Part shown: in pieces, positions 35,271 through 37,499 of the stretch
Layout: each line of letters opens with the position of its first letter
Numbering within the stretch: position 1 is the first letter of the stretch
Source of the DNA: Rahnella woolbedingensis
GTDB lineage: Bacteria; Pseudomonadota; Gammaproteobacteria; Enterobacterales; Enterobacteriaceae
Assembly: GCF_003602095.1 (NCBI RefSeq)
Contig: NZ_RAHH01000041.1
Span: 1-37,499 of the forward strand
DNA length: 37,499 nt
Reading direction: 5' to 3'
Notes under the pieces: model-generated
Databases searched by the model: none
The model's input: only the letters and a program-made list of their open reading frames with translations
What the model was told of the DNA's origin: nothing
Translations under genes and position numbers: made by a program

Positions 35271-35735
35271 AGTGACACGAATAAATACAGAGCTTTTCGC
35301 CTTGAACGAGCCTGGTCGCAAGAACAGCTTTCCGAATTGTCAGGTCTGAGTACACGTACTGTGCAGCGGATAGAGAACGGCGAGCGGCCAAGTCTGGAAA
35401 CATTGAGCGCCTTAGCAGCGGTGTTCGAGGTGAGCGTTTCGGAGCTTTCTGCTCAGGAAAATGCCGGGGAAAACGCGCTGGATGAGCGAATTACCGAAAC
35501 GAGAAACAGGGTTGCCGAAGAGGGCCGGTTTTACCGCTCCATCATTACGGCGCTCGTCGTCTGTATACTGCTTTTCATGCTCAACCACTTCACCTCTCCT
35601 GCTAGCGATTGGTCGCTATGGGTAGCGGTTATCTGGTTTGCGTTGATTGCGGTACGGGGCGTGAGGATATTTTTGTTGAGAGGTCTCATTGGCAAATGGC
35701 AGAAAAAGAGGCTGCAATATCTGCTGCGAAAATAA
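35268..35735 (+). CDS. XRE-family regulator fused to a 2TM domain
   Basis: This is a 155-residue protein. Residues about 6-62 are an HTH_3 domain (LERAWSQEQLSELSGLSTRT, then VQRIENGERPSLETLSALA). About 90-140 hold two hydrophobic helices (SIITALVVCILLFMLNHF and WVAVIWFALIAVRGVRIFLL), followed by a Lys/Arg-rich tail. The layout is that of membrane-anchored XRE-2TM proteins, whose function is unknown to me. The ATG is preceded by GGAG at 35257-35260. It seems monocistronic in an accessory neighbourhood; no partner gene is evident. Confidence 0.88.
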   Translation: MSDTNKYRAFRLERAWSQEQLSELSGLSTRTVQRIENGERPSLETLSALAAVFEVSVSELSAQENAGENALDERITETRNRVAEEGRFYRSIITALVVCILLFMLNHFTSPASDWSLWVAVIWFALIAVRGVRIFLLRGLIGKWQKKRLQYLLRK

Positions 35736-35885
35736 TACAGGGCGAGGGGTCAGGATTAAAACGCTTAATTCTGACCAGCAGACAATGTGAAACACCACTT
35801 CAGAATAGATATCTTGGAATACCGGTATGTTGGTTATTAACTCAAGCTGCGCCGGGAGATCCTCGGTGGAAGCTATTGTGCAGGA

Positions 35886-35905
35886 GCGGACGTTGCTAAG
35901 TCCGC
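35886..35905. repeat. GCGGAC hairpin and repeated CAGGAGCGGAC word
   Basis: GCGGAC (35886-35891) pairs with GTCCGC (35900-35905) around an 8-nt loop. The 11-mer CAGGAGCGGAC at 35881-35891 recurs at 36542-36552, and AGCGGACCTT at 36504-36513 is a third related copy. These words lie on both sides of the VOC gene. Confidence 0.6.
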
Positions 35906-36030
35906 AACGCATTAATTAGAGGGGAGCAGGTCAGTTATGGAAAATGTCGTGTTGCCATATGTTTTTTTAGGTTGTTTATCAAAGATGATTTAGCGAGTAT
36001 TTACGACAACAAAAATCAGGAGGTTGTACT

Positions 36031-36423
36031 GTGCGGATAACTGAAATTGATCACATTCATGTATATGTCAAAGACATTGAACAAGCAGAACACTGTTATA
36101 ACGAAATCCTTGGTTTCTCTCGGGATAACTCGCTCTACTTCTGGTTTGAACAGGGAGGGCCGTTGGTTATAAAGAACAATGGAGCATCACTTTCCCTTTT
36201 CCGCAGAAAAAATCAGCACCCTGGTCATACAATGGCATTCAGTGTAGGGGCAACAGCATTCATTGAGCTGATACCGACCCTCAAGGACAGAAGAATCGCT
36301 TTCACCGTCGGTGACCATGCTGTATCTATGTCCATATACTTTAGTGATCTCAGTGATAATAAGATTGAAATTACGACTTACGAATACCTTAACGCAAAGC
36401 AGATACTCGACAGTGCCGCATAG
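36031..36423 (+). CDS. VOC-superfamily (glyoxalase/bleomycin-resistance fold) protein
   Basis: This is a 130-residue cytosolic protein of one vicinal-oxygen-chelate domain with two beta-alpha-beta-beta-beta units: EIDHIHVYVKDIEQAEHCYN at the start (His8 or His10 as a possible metal ligand), and IYFSDLSDNKIEITTYEY near the end with Glu113 in the usual place of the last ligand. Enzyme, resistance protein or binding protein cannot be told apart. The start is GTG at 36031 with a perfect AGGAGGT seven bases upstream. A GTGCCGC/GCGGCAC hairpin (36413-36429) overlaps the stop codon without a T tract. It is more AT-rich than the core genes, which suggests transfer. Confidence 0.85.
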   Translation: MRITEIDHIHVYVKDIEQAEHCYNEILGFSRDNSLYFWFEQGGPLVIKNNGASLSLFRRKNQHPGHTMAFSVGATAFIELIPTLKDRRIAFTVGDHAVSMSIYFSDLSDNKIEITTYEYLNAKQILDSAA

Positions 36424-36429
36424 CGGCAC

Positions 36430-36656
36430 CAGCTTACCAGATCCCCGTCGATTAATTCCCCACAGTGCTAATGATGTCTTACAAACTTCCGATCTTCGCT
36501 CACAGCGGACCTTCAGTGTCACGTGTTTGTCTGCTGTGTGCCAGGAGCGGACCTTAATAGTTGAGCATTCAGTAAAACGACCATTCTAGCGAGGATATGA
36601 TTTATCGAGTGTCATGTTTTAGAATCAATCGATTATCTTCAGCTGATGGGATGAAG
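36430..36656. other. Intergenic stretch between VOC gene and IS3 element
   Basis: No gene is visible. It holds two copies of AGCGGACCTT (36504-36513 and 36546-36555) and AT-rich sequence before the insertion sequence. Confidence 0.5.
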
Positions 36657-37488
<832 letters not shown>

Positions 37489-37499
37489 ACCGGTAACTC

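Noticed and set aside
36413..36429. Hairpin at the VOC stop codon as a terminator
   Set aside because: A stable 7-bp stem with a 3-nt loop is present, but no T tract follows.

Overview
The window looks like a chromosome segment from an enterobacterium, most plausibly Yersiniaceae (Rahnella, Ewingella or Serratia-like). This rests on gene content and order only: azoR divergent from hrpA and an asr / ydgU-like / ydgD run both match the E. coli arrangement. Base composition and codon use look uniform except in a few non-coding or accessory patches. I could not run searches, so the genus is an inference.

Layout. 1-6,800 is core: FMN azoreductase azoR (-), RNA helicase hrpA (+), a secreted trypsin-like protease ydgD (-), a 26-residue membrane peptide (-, ydgU-like) and the acid-shock gene asr (-) with an expanded 60-bp repeat and an RstA-box-like site upstream. 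6,850-8,105 is accessory in character: a hexanucleotide repeat, about 550 bp of dense inverted repeats without a credible gene, a Ner/SfsB-type DNA-binding protein (-), and upstream of it a string of hairpins with an Ash-like short reading frame that resembles a P4-type phage leader or immunity RNA. 8,100-19,250 is a set of small metabolic, stress and transport genes with local regulators: pirin and divergent LysR; a PhyH-type dioxygenase, an AraC regulator and a YahK-like zinc alcohol dehydrogenase; a TetR-EamA exporter operon; a HemJ/CopD-like membrane protein; an FUSC-family exporter; and a CPA1 cation/proton antiporter with a nucleotide-binding tail. 19,513-29,145 is one giant autotransporter adhesin (3,210 residues) whose passenger contains a duplicated module of roughly 640 residues. 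29,290-34,740 holds a DUF1471/BhsA-like periplasmic protein, a DedA protein and a complete Fur-box-preceded efeUOB iron uptake operon. 34,740-37,499 is a decayed accessory tail: a non-coding stretch, an XRE regulator with two membrane helices, a VOC protein with repeated AGCGGAC words around it, and an IS3-family element interrupted inside orfB.

The genes imply a cell coping with acid, oxidants, electrophiles and metal limitation. asr, DUF1471 and the Efe system are envelope or low-pH functions; azoR, pirin and the alcohol dehydrogenase handle quinones and aldehydes; EamA, FUSC and the antiporter move solutes and protons. The most open biology is in the 6,850-8,105 module, the autotransporter and the tail region.
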